64,000 nucleotides of DNA from an uncultured Lachnospiraceae bacterium. GTDB lineage: Bacteria; Bacillota; Clostridia; Lachnospirales; Lachnospiraceae. The notes beneath the pieces are model-generated. The model did not search any database. It had not been told where the DNA came from and saw nothing but the letters and a program-made list of their open reading frames with translations. The stretch covers positions 62,001 to 126,000 of the forward strand of contig CAMUMG010000004.1 in assembly GCA_947089905.1 (NCBI GenBank), in the 5' to 3' direction. Both the position numbers and the translations under genes were made by a program. Shown one piece after another: positions 55,084 to 64,000 of this stretch. The first letter of the stretch is position 1. Each line of letters opens with the position of its first letter.

Positions 55084-55998
55084 TTAGTCTGCTGCATCTT
55101 CTCGGTATCCATAATTTTTTATTAAAAAATCGCTATCTCTCCAGTCTTTCTTGACCTTGACCCAAAGTTTTAAATTTACTTTCATATCTAAAAGATTTTC
55201 AATCTCTATTCTTGCTTTTGTTCCAATCTTTTTTAGCATCGATCCCTGTTTTCCAATAATAATTCCTTTATGAGAATCTCTTTCACAGATGATAGTTGCA
55301 TCAATATCCATAAGATGCCCCCCTGATCTTTCTTTCATCTGATCAATAGCGACTGCAATTCCATGTGGAATTTCATCGGATAGTAATTTGAGGGCCTGCT
55401 CTCTAATAAACTCAGCTGCAATCTGGCGTTCTGGCTGATCTGTAATCGTATCTTCCTCATAATACTGTGGTCCTTTTGGAAGACAAGAAAAAATCAATCG
55501 GAGGAGTTCCTCTTTGTTTTCCCCTTTCAGTGCAGAAACAGGAATGATCTGTGCAAAATTACACTGTTCTTTATACGCATCAATACAAGAAAGAATTACC
55601 TCCTTTTTGATTGTATCTATTTTATTGATAACGAGCATAACAGGAGTATCTGTCTGTCTTAACTGTTCTGCAATGTGACGTTCTCCTGCTCCAATAAAAG
55701 TAGTTGGTTCTACTAACCATAAAATGAGATCGACTTCCTTTAATGTGCGTTCTGCAACTGTCACCATATATTCACCGAGTTTATTTTTTGCTTTATGAAT
55801 TCCAGGTGTATCTAAAAAAATAATTTGTCCACGCGAATCCGTGTACACAGTTTGAATTCGGTTTCTTGTTGTCTGAGGCTTGTCGGAAGTAATGGCAATC
55901 TTTTGACCAATCAACTGGTTCATCAAAGTCGACTTTCCTACATTTGGTCGTCCGATTAATGTGACAAAGCCAGATTTATATTCTCTGTCGTCTTTCAT
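55084..55998 (-). CDS. era: GTPase Era
   Basis: 304 residues. G1 GRPNVGKST, G3 DTPGI, G4 NKID, and the C-terminal KH domain with GIIIGKQGSMLKKIG. Era binds 16S rRNA near its 3' end and assists small-subunit assembly. The gene leads the era-yqzL-recO cluster; 122 bases of partly structured DNA precede it. Confidence 0.97.
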   Translation of the reverse strand: MKDDREYKSGFVTLIGRPNVGKSTLMNQLIGQKIAITSDKPQTTRNRIQTVYTDSRGQIIFLDTPGIHKAKNKLGEYMVTVAERTLKEVDLILWLVEPTTFIGAGERHIAEQLRQTDTPVMLVINKIDTIKKEVILSCIDAYKEQCNFAQIIPVSALKGENKEELLRLIFSCLPKGPQYYEEDTITDQPERQIAAEFIREQALKLLSDEIPHGIAVAIDQMKERSGGHLMDIDATIICERDSHKGIIIGKQGSMLKKIGTKARIEIENLLDMKVNLKLWVKVKKDWRDSDFLIKNYGYREDAAD

Positions 55999-56120
55999 AA
56001 ATCCTCAATTCTAGTTGTTTCAATCCACTCGCGGCAGTTAAGAGCAAGACAATGATGTGGATTGCTTCATCGCAGTAGGTGATACTCGCCCGCTACTGTC
56101 CTTACAATTGCTGTTAATTG

Positions 56121-59108
56121 TTAAAATAACGAAGAAATTTCTGTAAATAAATTGGCATCCTCTTTGATTTTCGTTTCACTTCCAACTACACAAAAATGTC
56201 TATCCTCTATCACAGCCTTTAAAATAGCAGAAGTTTTTCGAATATCATCTACATTTACCTGTAAAATCTCATCTCGTTCTTTTTGTTTATCTTCATACTT
56301 AATTCCCATAAGCAAAGCATTTAAAGAACGAGTTCCTTTCATAAATGGTGTCTTAGGTCTATCAATGGTACTCATTGTTCCAATGACATACTTTGTCATT
56401 TCACGCTCATCTGCTTCAAAGCCTGCTATATAATCCACTGCTTTTTCAAAAACTTCTTTTGTTGCACGTAAATTTGGATCTCTATATGAAGATAAAGCAG
56501 AAACACCATCTATTTCAGAGAAATTACTAGAACATCCATATGCACCACCCTTGACACGGATATTCTGCCAGAGATATTCATAATTTAAAATGGTACGTAC
56601 CACTTTTAACGCTCCAGTCGGAAGAAATCCCTTTTTCAGGTAATTTCCGCTTATTACCACATATTGAACCTGTCCCGGATAATAAAAACCTTCCTTCTTA
56701 TCTTGTGGATGGAATTCAAATTCTGCTGTTTCCCATTGAGAAAGACTACCCTTTTTTGTTGCCTTTAAGAAATTATTTCTTCCTCCATCAGGAATAGAAT
56801 CGATTAATTCCTTACAGGATTCTTCAAATGCTTTTATACCCTCTGATTCTGCCGTTAGATCTAATAACAGATTTCCCTTTGTAAATAAACTTCTTGCCGT
56901 CTGTTTTAATTTTTCAATAATTTCCTCTGCCTTTTCATCAAATGATTTTACAAGTTCATCGATAAAATGATAAAAACTGATATTTTGTATGATTTCAGTA
57001 AAATAAGCAGATGGGGAATCATAGGAGTTTGCTCTGATTACTGCTACGCTGTCACCAGACATACTCATACTCATCTGCATTCTGGATCTTAATTCATATA
57101 TAATTTCTTTCAGCCTCTTTTTATCTTCAAAGATCGACTCTGAAAAAATCTCTTGAAGTAGTTTTAGAGCTTCTCTTGTTTCATCATATAATACTTTGGT
57201 TCGAACTGAAAAAATAGGCAGAAAATCTTCACTATTTAAATTTCTTTCAATAGTAGATGTTGTAGAAAAAATTCCGCCGGTATGAATATTAATTTCATTG
57301 GATAATTCTAAGAAACTATGTTTCTTTGTATCTACATAGGCAAATGCAGCTCTTAATAATCCCAAATAAGGAATCAACTCTTTCGAAACACTACCTGCGT
57401 CAAACCAAAGTCTAAGATATAAAATACCATTGGTAGAAAGTTCATGATAAACAGTAGGAATCCCTTGTATCATTCCTTCACGATTTATAAAATTTAATGC
57501 GTTTGGTTCAATATCTTCTCTTGCAAGTAGTGGAATAGAAGCAAGCTGTTCTGGAGTAGAAGGCATTTCCTGATACTCTCTTAAATGTTTTGTTTCTGCT
57601 ATAATAGCATCTATCTGTTGTGGCGTTAATGTGTTCTTTTTTTCTTCTAACTGTTTTGCTAACTCTTCTTCCTGCTTTGCTGTCATTCCTTTCTTTGGCA
57701 TTAAAGTAAGTAAATTGGAATGATCTGGTGCTAATAAATAGGTTCGAATTAAATCCTCAAAATATCCTGTTTCGATTTTTTCTTTAAACCGTTTAAACTG
57801 TTCATTCTGGTGCATATAGGAGAACGCTTTTGTATCATCATACAACCAGCTTCCATACATTTGAATTCCATATAATAATCCCTTTGGAAAACTTCCATAA
57901 TCCGCTTCACGATATGCAAATTCCTGACTGCTAATAGCTGCTCTAAGAGAATTTTTATTTAATCCATTTTCTATAAGATCTCGTAATATCTTTTGGATAC
58001 ACTCAAAAAATTCATCTTTTTTATCTGGATTTGTATTTTTTGCAATAATAGAATAGTTTGGTTGTAATCTCTCATAATCAAAACTACTCCAGATATCTTC
58101 TCCGATTCCAGCATCGAGTAATGCCTGTTTTAATGGTGCTCCTGGTGCATCAATTAAAACTTTATCTAATATCTGCAATGCTAAAATAGTTTCTACGTCT
58201 AATGCGTTACTTACTGTAGCACTATAAATAAGATATGTCTTATTTTGTTCTTCTTCTTGTTCTCCCAGTGGATAATAACGCGTTGCTTCCTGTCTTCCCA
58301 GTGGTTTTTGAAGCCGAACCGCTGAATCTACTTCTAATAGATCATAGGTATTTAAATATTCTTTATCTAACCAGTTTAGTTTCTCTTCTATATCCATATT
58401 GCCATACAGATAGATCCAGCAATTTGATGGATGATAATATCTTTTGTGGAAATTCAGATAGTTCTCATATGTTAAATTTGGGATATCTTTTGGATCTCCC
58501 CCTGAATCTACGCCATAGGAAGTATCTGGGTAAAGACATCGATTCAGTTCCCGAAATACAATCTGTTCTGGAGAGGAATATGCTCCCTTCATCTCATTAT
58601 AAACCACGCCATTAATTGTAAGAGCATCCGAACGATCATTCATCTCATAATGCCATCCTTCTTGCTCAAAAATTTCACGATAGTGATAGATATTTGGATG
58701 GAAAACCGCATCCATATATACGTGCATAAGATTTTGAAAATCTCTCTCATTACAGCTTGCAACTGGATAAATAGTTTTATCTGGATAGGTTATTGCATTT
58801 AAAAAAGTATTTAAAGAGCCCTTTGCTAATTCAATAAATGGATCTTTTAACGGAAATTTTTCTGAGCCACACAGTACAGTATGTTCTATAATATGCGCTA
58901 CTCCTGTACTATCAAATGGTGGAGTACGAAATCCTGCCATAAATACTTTATTATCATCTTCATTGGATACTACACATACTCTTGCTCCTGACTTAATATG
59001 TCGAAATACAAGTCCTGTACTTGAAATATCTGAAAGTGCTTCCTCATACTCTAAACGATATGCTAAAAGATCTGAAAGTTCCCTGCTGCTTTTTATATTT
59101 CTTGCCAT
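56121..59108 (-). CDS. M16C insulinase-family zinc peptidase (PreP/Cym1-like)
   Basis: 995 residues, full length for presequence-protease-type enzymes. The inverted zinc motif HIIEH is at 72-76 (AHIIEHTVLCGSEKFPLKDP), with the distal Glu in NGVVYNEMKGAYS. Two M16 halves joined by a hairpin linker are expected. It degrades peptides in the cytoplasm. Starts 22 bases after ackA on the same strand. Confidence 0.95.
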   Translation of the reverse strand: MARNIKSSRELSDLLAYRLEYEEALSDISSTGLVFRHIKSGARVCVVSNEDDNKVFMAGFRTPPFDSTGVAHIIEHTVLCGSEKFPLKDPFIELAKGSLNTFLNAITYPDKTIYPVASCNERDFQNLMHVYMDAVFHPNIYHYREIFEQEGWHYEMNDRSDALTINGVVYNEMKGAYSSPEQIVFRELNRCLYPDTSYGVDSGGDPKDIPNLTYENYLNFHKRYYHPSNCWIYLYGNMDIEEKLNWLDKEYLNTYDLLEVDSAVRLQKPLGRQEATRYYPLGEQEEEQNKTYLIYSATVSNALDVETILALQILDKVLIDAPGAPLKQALLDAGIGEDIWSSFDYERLQPNYSIIAKNTNPDKKDEFFECIQKILRDLIENGLNKNSLRAAISSQEFAYREADYGSFPKGLLYGIQMYGSWLYDDTKAFSYMHQNEQFKRFKEKIETGYFEDLIRTYLLAPDHSNLLTLMPKKGMTAKQEEELAKQLEEKKNTLTPQQIDAIIAETKHLREYQEMPSTPEQLASIPLLAREDIEPNALNFINREGMIQGIPTVYHELSTNGILYLRLWFDAGSVSKELIPYLGLLRAAFAYVDTKKHSFLELSNEINIHTGGIFSTTSTIERNLNSEDFLPIFSVRTKVLYDETREALKLLQEIFSESIFEDKKRLKEIIYELRSRMQMSMSMSGDSVAVIRANSYDSPSAYFTEIIQNISFYHFIDELVKSFDEKAEEIIEKLKQTARSLFTKGNLLLDLTAESEGIKAFEESCKELIDSIPDGGRNNFLKATKKGSLSQWETAEFEFHPQDKKEGFYYPGQVQYVVISGNYLKKGFLPTGALKVVRTILNYEYLWQNIRVKGGAYGCSSNFSEIDGVSALSSYRDPNLRATKEVFEKAVDYIAGFEADEREMTKYVIGTMSTIDRPKTPFMKGTRSLNALLMGIKYEDKQKERDEILQVNVDDIRKTSAILKAVIEDRHFCVVGSETKIKEDANLFTEISSLF

Positions 59109-59130
59109 AAATTCTCCATTCTGTGATCGT

Positions 59131-60324
59131 TTATTTTACAAGTTCTAATGTTTCTCTTGCGATTGCAAGTTCTTCATTTGTTGGGATTACCATAACTTTT
59201 ACTTTTGACTCAGGAGTAGAAATTAAAACTTCTTCTCCACGTAATTTATTCTTCTCTGTATCAATAACAACCCCCAAATAGGTCAAATACTCACAAATAC
59301 AACCACGGATTGTTCCATCATTTTCTCCTACTCCTGCAGTAAATGCAATCGCGTCTACACCGTTCATTGCTGCTGTATATGCACCTATATATTTTGCTAC
59401 TCGATATACAAATGCTTCCACTGCAATCTTAGCTCTGTGATTTCCTTCCCGTTCTGCCTTTTGTACATCTCTAAAATCACTAGAAACTCCTGAAATTCCT
59501 AACATTCCAGATTTCTTATTTAACATATTGACTACTTCATTAATATCCTTGCCCTCTTTATTGGCAATATATTGTACAATCGCTGGATCGAGATCCCCAC
59601 TTCTCGTTCCCATAATCAGACCTTCTAATGGAGTTAATCCCATACTGGTGTCAATACATTTTCCGTTTTGTACCGCAGAAATACTTGCTCCATTTCCCAA
59701 ATGGCACACAATTACTTTTGAATTTTCTTTTTCTAACCCTGCAAACTCAACTGCTCTTTTGGAAACAAAACTGTGACTTGTTCCATGAAATCCATATCTA
59801 CGGATACTGTATTTTTCATAATATTCATAAGGGATTGCATACATATATGCCTTTTCTGGCATTGTCTGATGAAATGCTGTATCAAAAACCGCCACTTGAG
59901 GAGTTCCTGGCATCGCTGCTTCACATGCCTCTACTCCGATTAAGTTCGCTGGATTATGTAGCGGTCCTAAATCGAAACATTCTCTTACAACACGTTTTAC
60001 ATCTTCATTGACAATAATAGAATCACTATAATTTTGACCAGCGTGAAGCACACGATGTCCTACTGCTTTAATTTCCTTTGTATCCGTAATCACTCCATGT
60101 ACTTTATCTACTAGAGCATCTAATACAATCTTAACCGCTACTTTATGATCTGGCATTGGTTGCTCAAGTTCGAATACTTCTTTTTTTGCAGGTTTATGAG
60201 TGAGTTTTGAACCCTCAATTCCAATTCTTTCACAAAGTCCTTTTGCCAACACATTTTCATTTTCCATGTCGATCAACTGATATTTTAAAGAAGAACTTCC
60301 ACAATTAATTACTAAAATTTTCAT
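59131..60324 (-). CDS. ackA: Acetate kinase
   Basis: 397 residues, full length. Begins [19 protein letters not shown] and has [27 protein letters not shown] and the final [11 protein letters not shown]. It makes ATP and acetate from acetyl phosphate and works with Pta, whose gene ends 13 bases upstream; both come from one promoter. Confidence 0.98.
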   Translation of the reverse strand: MKILVINCGSSSLKYQLIDMENENVLAKGLCERIGIEGSKLTHKPAKKEVFELEQPMPDHKVAVKIVLDALVDKVHGVITDTKEIKAVGHRVLHAGQNYSDSIIVNEDVKRVVRECFDLGPLHNPANLIGVEACEAAMPGTPQVAVFDTAFHQTMPEKAYMYAIPYEYYEKYSIRRYGFHGTSHSFVSKRAVEFAGLEKENSKVIVCHLGNGASISAVQNGKCIDTSMGLTPLEGLIMGTRSGDLDPAIVQYIANKEGKDINEVVNMLNKKSGMLGISGVSSDFRDVQKAEREGNHRAKIAVEAFVYRVAKYIGAYTAAMNGVDAIAFTAGVGENDGTIRGCICEYLTYLGVVIDTEKNKLRGEEVLISTPESKVKVMVIPTNEELAIARETLELVK

Positions 60325-60337
60325 GATACACTCCTAT

Positions 60338-61333
60338 TTAATTATTCTGGCACTGTACTGCCGTAATTGCTACTACACCTACAATATCATCTGAAGAACA
60401 GCCTCTTGATAGATCATTTACTGGCTTTGCAATTCCCTGTGTCATTGGGCCATATGCCTCTGCCTTTGCTAATCGCTGTACTAACTTATATCCAATATTT
60501 CCTGCATCCAAATCAGGGAAAATAAGAACATTTGCCTTGCCTGCTACTTTGCTGTTTGGTGCTTTAGACGCTCCAACACTAGGAACAATTGCTGCATCTG
60601 TCTGTAATTCTCCGTCCAGTTCCAATTCTGGTGCCATTTCCTTTGCAAACTTTACTGCCTCTACTACTTTATCTACATCTGCATGTTTTGCGCTACCCTT
60701 TGAGGAATGAGATAACATAGCAACCTTTGGTTCTTTTCCGACTAACATTTTAAAACTTTCTGCTGAAGAAATTGCGATTGCTGCCAATTCCTCTGGATTT
60801 GGATTCTGATTTAATCCACAATCTCCAAAGACAAATGTTCCATTCTCTCCATATTCGCAGTCTGGAACTTCCATCAAAAAGAAAGCAGATACTAATTTTG
60901 TTCCCGGCTTTGTTTTAATAATCTGTAAACAAGGTCTTAGTGTATTAGCAGTCGAATGACATGCACCGGAAACCATACCATCTGCGTCTCCGCTCTTAAT
61001 CATAAGACAGCCATAATAAGCATAGTCATTTAAAATAGTTTCCCTTGCAAGCTCTGGTGTCATTCCTTTTGACTTTCTAAGTTCTACAAATAGATCAATA
61101 TATTGTTGTGTCTTTTCATAAGTAAATGGATTAATAACTTTTGCTTTTGAAATATCTAATCCTCTGCTGTTTTCCTCTATTTGTTCTGGTGTTCCAATAA
61201 TAATTAAATCTGCGATTTCTTCCTTTAAAATCTTTTCCGCTGCCTCAAATGTTCTACGATCCATTGATTCTGGAAGAACGATCGTCTTTTTGTCTTCTCT
61301 TGCTCTTTCTTTGATTTTGTCAATAAATCCCAT
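60338..61333 (-). CDS. pta: Phosphate acetyltransferase
   Basis: 331 residues, the short Pta form. Motifs IVLPESMDRRTFEAA, GMVSGACHSTANTLRPCLQI and FPDLDAGNIGYKL are characteristic. Converts acetyl-CoA and phosphate to acetyl phosphate. First gene of the pta-ackA operon, RBS AGGAGG. Confidence 0.97.
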   Translation of the reverse strand: MGFIDKIKERAREDKKTIVLPESMDRRTFEAAEKILKEEIADLIIIGTPEQIEENSRGLDISKAKVINPFTYEKTQQYIDLFVELRKSKGMTPELARETILNDYAYYGCLMIKSGDADGMVSGACHSTANTLRPCLQIIKTKPGTKLVSAFFLMEVPDCEYGENGTFVFGDCGLNQNPNPEELAAIAISSAESFKMLVGKEPKVAMLSHSSKGSAKHADVDKVVEAVKFAKEMAPELELDGELQTDAAIVPSVGASKAPNSKVAGKANVLIFPDLDAGNIGYKLVQRLAKAEAYGPMTQGIAKPVNDLSRGCSSDDIVGVVAITAVQCQNN

Positions 61334-61398
61334 AATAAAGTTTCCTCCTAAATTTTATCTTATCTACAGCAGTATATTTAGTTTAGACTAATATAATT

Positions 61399-61427
61399 AT
61401 TATAATACGAACTTTTTAAGGTTACAA
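61399..61427 (-). promoter_or_regulatory. Promoter of pta-ackA
   Basis: Minus strand: -35 TTGTAA (61422-61427), 17-base spacer, -10 TATAAT (61399-61404), 66 bases before the pta start. Confidence 0.75.
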
Positions 61428-61548
61428 GGGGTAAATCAAGAGATTTCCATAACTATATAAAATTTCCTTAATATCTAACTGTACTTTTTATAAAGACTCT
61501 GCTAAACTCTTATTTAATTAAAATAGGAAGGGTAAAAAGTGGAGAAAA

Positions 61549-62841
61549 ATGAAAACAGCGGCAATTATTGCGGAATATAATCCGTTTCATAGCGGACACC
61601 GCTATCAGATTGAACAGACAAGAAAACTGACAGGAGCAGATATTATTATTATTTTGATGAGTGGAAATTTTATTCAAAGAGGAGGCCCTGCAGTAATTGA
61701 GAAATATTCTAGGACAAAAATGGCTTTAGAATCTGGGGCAGATATCGTTTTTGAACTGCCCGTCTGTTTTGCAACTTCTAGTGCACCATTTTTTGCAAAG
61801 GGAGCAGTTATGTTACTTGATCTATGTGGTTGTATTGACTTTCTTTGCTTTGGCAGTGAATCAGGTAATCTTTCACTTTTTTATTCACTGTCTGATCTTC
61901 TTTTAAACGAATCAAAAAATTTTCAATCCTGTTTAAAGCAGGAACTGCGATCAGGAAAGACTTTTCCGGCAGCGAGAGAAAAATCTATCTTAGAAACACT
62001 TCATCTTTGTGAAGGTACTGATATAAATTTAGAGTATTCCTCTGTTTCTGAATTTTTATCCTCTCCTAATAATATTTTAGGATTAGAATATGTAAAAGCT
62101 GTGCGGGAAAGAAATAGCTCTATTACTCCAATAACAATTTTACGAAAGGGTTCGGGATATCACTCGAAGGAACTAAAAGAAAAATATTGTTCTGCCACAG
62201 GTTTTCGTTCTTTTTATGAATCCTTTGCACAGACTAAACAAATTCTTTCTTTTGATAGATTAAATGAGCATTTTAAGGATCTGCTCCCAGAAATTTCTCT
62301 TAAGATTTTATTTGATGCTTTTGGGAAAACTGCTCCGATTTGTGAGCGAGATTTTGCTTCTATTTTACAATATCTTTGTCTTACCTCCTCTAAAGAGCAT
62401 CTATCTTCTATTTTTGAAATTGGATCAGAACTTGCAGACAGAATTCATGCCCAATCTGTATTTCCTTGTTCTTTCGATGATTTGGTGGTAAGATTAAAGA
62501 CACGTCAGATTACAAGAACTAGAATTTTGCGTGGATTGTTTCATCTACTTTTAGGACTTCGAAAAGAAGATATGAATTCCTATCTTCAAAATAATGGCTA
62601 TTTAAGGTTGCTCGGATTTCGAAGTAATGCTACCGTATTTTTAAAACAGTTAAAAACTTCTGCGTCTATTCCTGTTTTAACAAAACCTGCGACAGCAAAA
62701 ACGCTTTTATCTTCTGTTTCCTTTCGTATGTTTGAACTCGATTTGCTCGCTGCACGCCTTTACCGCCAAATTGTTTATACATCTTATGGTACCGTTCTTT
62801 CTGATGAATATAAACAAAGTCCTATTATTGTAAAAACATAA
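61549..62841 (+). CDS. tmcAL: tRNA(Met) cytidine acetate ligase
   Basis: 430 residues. The nucleotidyltransferase start AAIIAEYNPFHSGH with HxGH and the following IILMSGNFIQRGGPA are typical of TmcAL (YlbM). It activates acetate with ATP to acetylate the wobble cytidine of elongator tRNA-Met. It needs acetate, and lies next to pta-ackA. RBS GTGGAG. Confidence 0.93.
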   Translation: MKTAAIIAEYNPFHSGHRYQIEQTRKLTGADIIIILMSGNFIQRGGPAVIEKYSRTKMALESGADIVFELPVCFATSSAPFFAKGAVMLLDLCGCIDFLCFGSESGNLSLFYSLSDLLLNESKNFQSCLKQELRSGKTFPAAREKSILETLHLCEGTDINLEYSSVSEFLSSPNNILGLEYVKAVRERNSSITPITILRKGSGYHSKELKEKYCSATGFRSFYESFAQTKQILSFDRLNEHFKDLLPEISLKILFDAFGKTAPICERDFASILQYLCLTSSKEHLSSIFEIGSELADRIHAQSVFPCSFDDLVVRLKTRQITRTRILRGLFHLLLGLRKEDMNSYLQNNGYLRLLGFRSNATVFLKQLKTSASIPVLTKPATAKTLLSSVSFRMFELDLLAARLYRQIVYTSYGTVLSDEYKQSPIIVKT

Positions 62842-62891
62842 CTAAGAAGATTTCTTCATATAATAAAATAATTTGAGACTTGGGGATTATT

Positions 62892-63881
62892 ATGAATTCG
62901 AAACGATTTCTTTTAATTGTAAAAAAACTTCCCTTTCTATTATTTTTATGTTTGATGTTGCTTTTTCCTACAGCAACTCTACAAGGAGCGTCTACTGGTC
63001 TTTTACTTTGGTTTCAAAAAATTCTTCCTGTTTTACTTCCTTTTGTTATTATTTCTGGACTTATTATTCGTCTTGGACTAATTAGTCCTATTTCAAAAAT
63101 ACTCTATCCAGTATTAAAGTATCTTTTTCCTGTAAGTCCTAGTGGATGTTATCCTATTTTAATTGGCTTTTTATCTGGACTTCCTATGGGTGCTAAAACA
63201 GTAGCAGATCTTGTTCAACAAAAAAAAATCAATTCGCTAGAAGGTAGATATCTTGTCTGTTTATGTAATAATGCCAGTCCTATGTTTATATTAAATTATA
63301 TCGCTGCTTCTGAACTTGGAGTAGCAAAACTTGGTCTAGTATTGTGTGCTATTTTATATCTATCTGCTATCTTTTCTGCCAGACTTGCCTATCCAATAAA
63401 ACCACTTTCTATTTTAAATTCTTCAAAACACTATCAAACTACTATGTTTGCCACTTCTCTTGACGAGGATAAAACTTCACAAAAGCAGCCTCAAACATCT
63501 CTTTCTACTCAATTAGATTCTTCTATCTTAGATGGTTTTACTGTAGTTACAAAAATTGGAGGCTATGTCATTTTATTTTCGATTCTTTCTTCCTATTTAA
63601 CGATGCTTCCCATTCCATCTATTTTTCAGAGTGTTTTGAGTTGTACTTTAGAAATAACAACTGGAATTCACCAAATTAGTCTTTTAAACGTTTCTCTATC
63701 AGTAAAATTTTTTTTATCTGTTGTCTTTACTGCATTTGGAGGTCTTTCTGGTCTTGCACAAACGCAAAGTGTTATTCACTCCAGTGGTCTTTCTACCTTT
63801 TTTTATTTTAAGATAAAACTAATAAATGCCGCTTTTGCTGCATCTATTAGTATTTTGTATCTTTTTATCCTTCCGCTTTAA
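62892..63881 (+). CDS. ylbJ: Sporulation integral membrane protein YlbJ-like
   Basis: 329 residues from ATG 62892 (GGGGA upstream); a TTG four codons earlier contains that site. About eight membrane segments, beginning LPFLLFLCLMLLFPTATLQG. The GFLSGLPMGAKTVADLV and CNNASPMFILNYIA motifs identify the YlbJ/SpmA-like family. Tied to spore formation in Bacilli. The ylbJ-tmcAL neighbourhood is as in other Firmicutes. Confidence 0.88.
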   Translation: MNSKRFLLIVKKLPFLLFLCLMLLFPTATLQGASTGLLLWFQKILPVLLPFVIISGLIIRLGLISPISKILYPVLKYLFPVSPSGCYPILIGFLSGLPMGAKTVADLVQQKKINSLEGRYLVCLCNNASPMFILNYIAASELGVAKLGLVLCAILYLSAIFSARLAYPIKPLSILNSSKHYQTTMFATSLDEDKTSQKQPQTSLSTQLDSSILDGFTVVTKIGGYVILFSILSSYLTMLPIPSIFQSVLSCTLEITTGIHQISLLNVSLSVKFFLSVVFTAFGGLSGLAQTQSVIHSSGLSTFFYFKIKLINAAFAASISILYLFILPL

Positions 63882-64000
63882 TTTGCATGATCTAAAAAGG
63901 AATCCGGATCAAAATCATATGTATCGTCCGAATATTGCTGATCAGATATATCCTCAGTTTCTTCTTCAGCTTGTATCTGCATGGATCTTGTTCCTTGCTG
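63878..64000 (-). CDS. C-terminal end of an unknown gene, partial
   Basis: 40 residues running off the right edge, ending DFDPDSFLDHAN. Acidic, Gln-rich and low in complexity; no family can be given. Its stop overlaps the ylbJ stop by four bases in a TTAA sequence. Confidence 0.55.
   Translation of the reverse strand, partial: QQGTRSMQIQAEEETEDISDQQYSDDTYDFDPDSFLDHAN

Noticed and set aside
56017-56035. Single stretch ending GTGGATTGAAAC on the minus strand, like the end of a type I-C CRISPR repeat
   Set aside because: Only one copy, no matching 5' half, no spacers and no cas genes. The region between era and the peptidase gene forms local hairpins that explain it as well.

Overview
The window looks like chromosomal DNA of a low-GC, spore-lineage, glycan-degrading gut Clostridium, most likely a Lachnospiraceae member. 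This is inference from content: AT-rich codons, a ylbJ-type sporulation membrane gene, pyruvate phosphate dikinase, pta-ackA, a single-chain glycyl-tRNA synthetase under a T-box, and carbohydrate ABC systems without a dedicated ATPase. No rRNA, tRNA, prophage or true CRISPR array was seen.

Region 1 (1-11 kb) is a minus-strand operon for high-mannose N-glycans, read from a strong promoter near 9.53 kb: GH130 phosphorylase, GH38 alpha-mannosidase, ROK kinase, GH85 endo-beta-N-acetylglucosaminidase (surface lipoprotein) and a second GH38 that runs off the left edge. A LacI-type regulator is divergent. The set implies cleavage of the chitobiose core outside the cell, alpha-mannose trimming inside, phosphorolysis of Man-beta-1,4-GlcNAc, and phosphorylation of a released sugar.

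Region 2 (11-29.9 kb) is accessory. It holds a large secreted GH43/LamG protein; a small secreted peptide gene convergent with a 634-residue double-HTH regulator (a candidate peptide-sensing pair); an MFS transporter behind a 47-bp tandem repeat; a mosaic of a Nudix fragment, HAD, Nudix and TnpV remnant; an acetyltransferase-nucleotidyltransferase fusion; a TetR-controlled ABC exporter with a large operator; an anchored GH5 endoglucanase; an aldo/keto reductase with a lipoprotein signal; and a decayed GHKL kinase.

Region 3 (29.9-45.6 kb) has a carbohydrate-type ABC operon with two tandem binding lipoproteins that carry a long extra N-terminal domain, plus the stump of a third copy; a DUF2975/HTH module; a DUF1877 protein; an ECF sigma/membrane protein pair divergent from a BlaI/BlaR1-like pair, with four copies of one operator between them; and a block of unknown or broken genes bounded by two matching 43-bp hairpins.

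Region 4 (45.6-64 kb) is mostly core: ppdK, glyS with a glycine T-box and an unknown gene between the two, two HEAT-like proteins, recO, a YqzL-like small gene, era, an M16C peptidase, ackA, pta, tmcAL and ylbJ. Regulation is legible at several places: near-consensus promoters, paired inverted repeats around the ppdK promoter, and intrinsic terminators.
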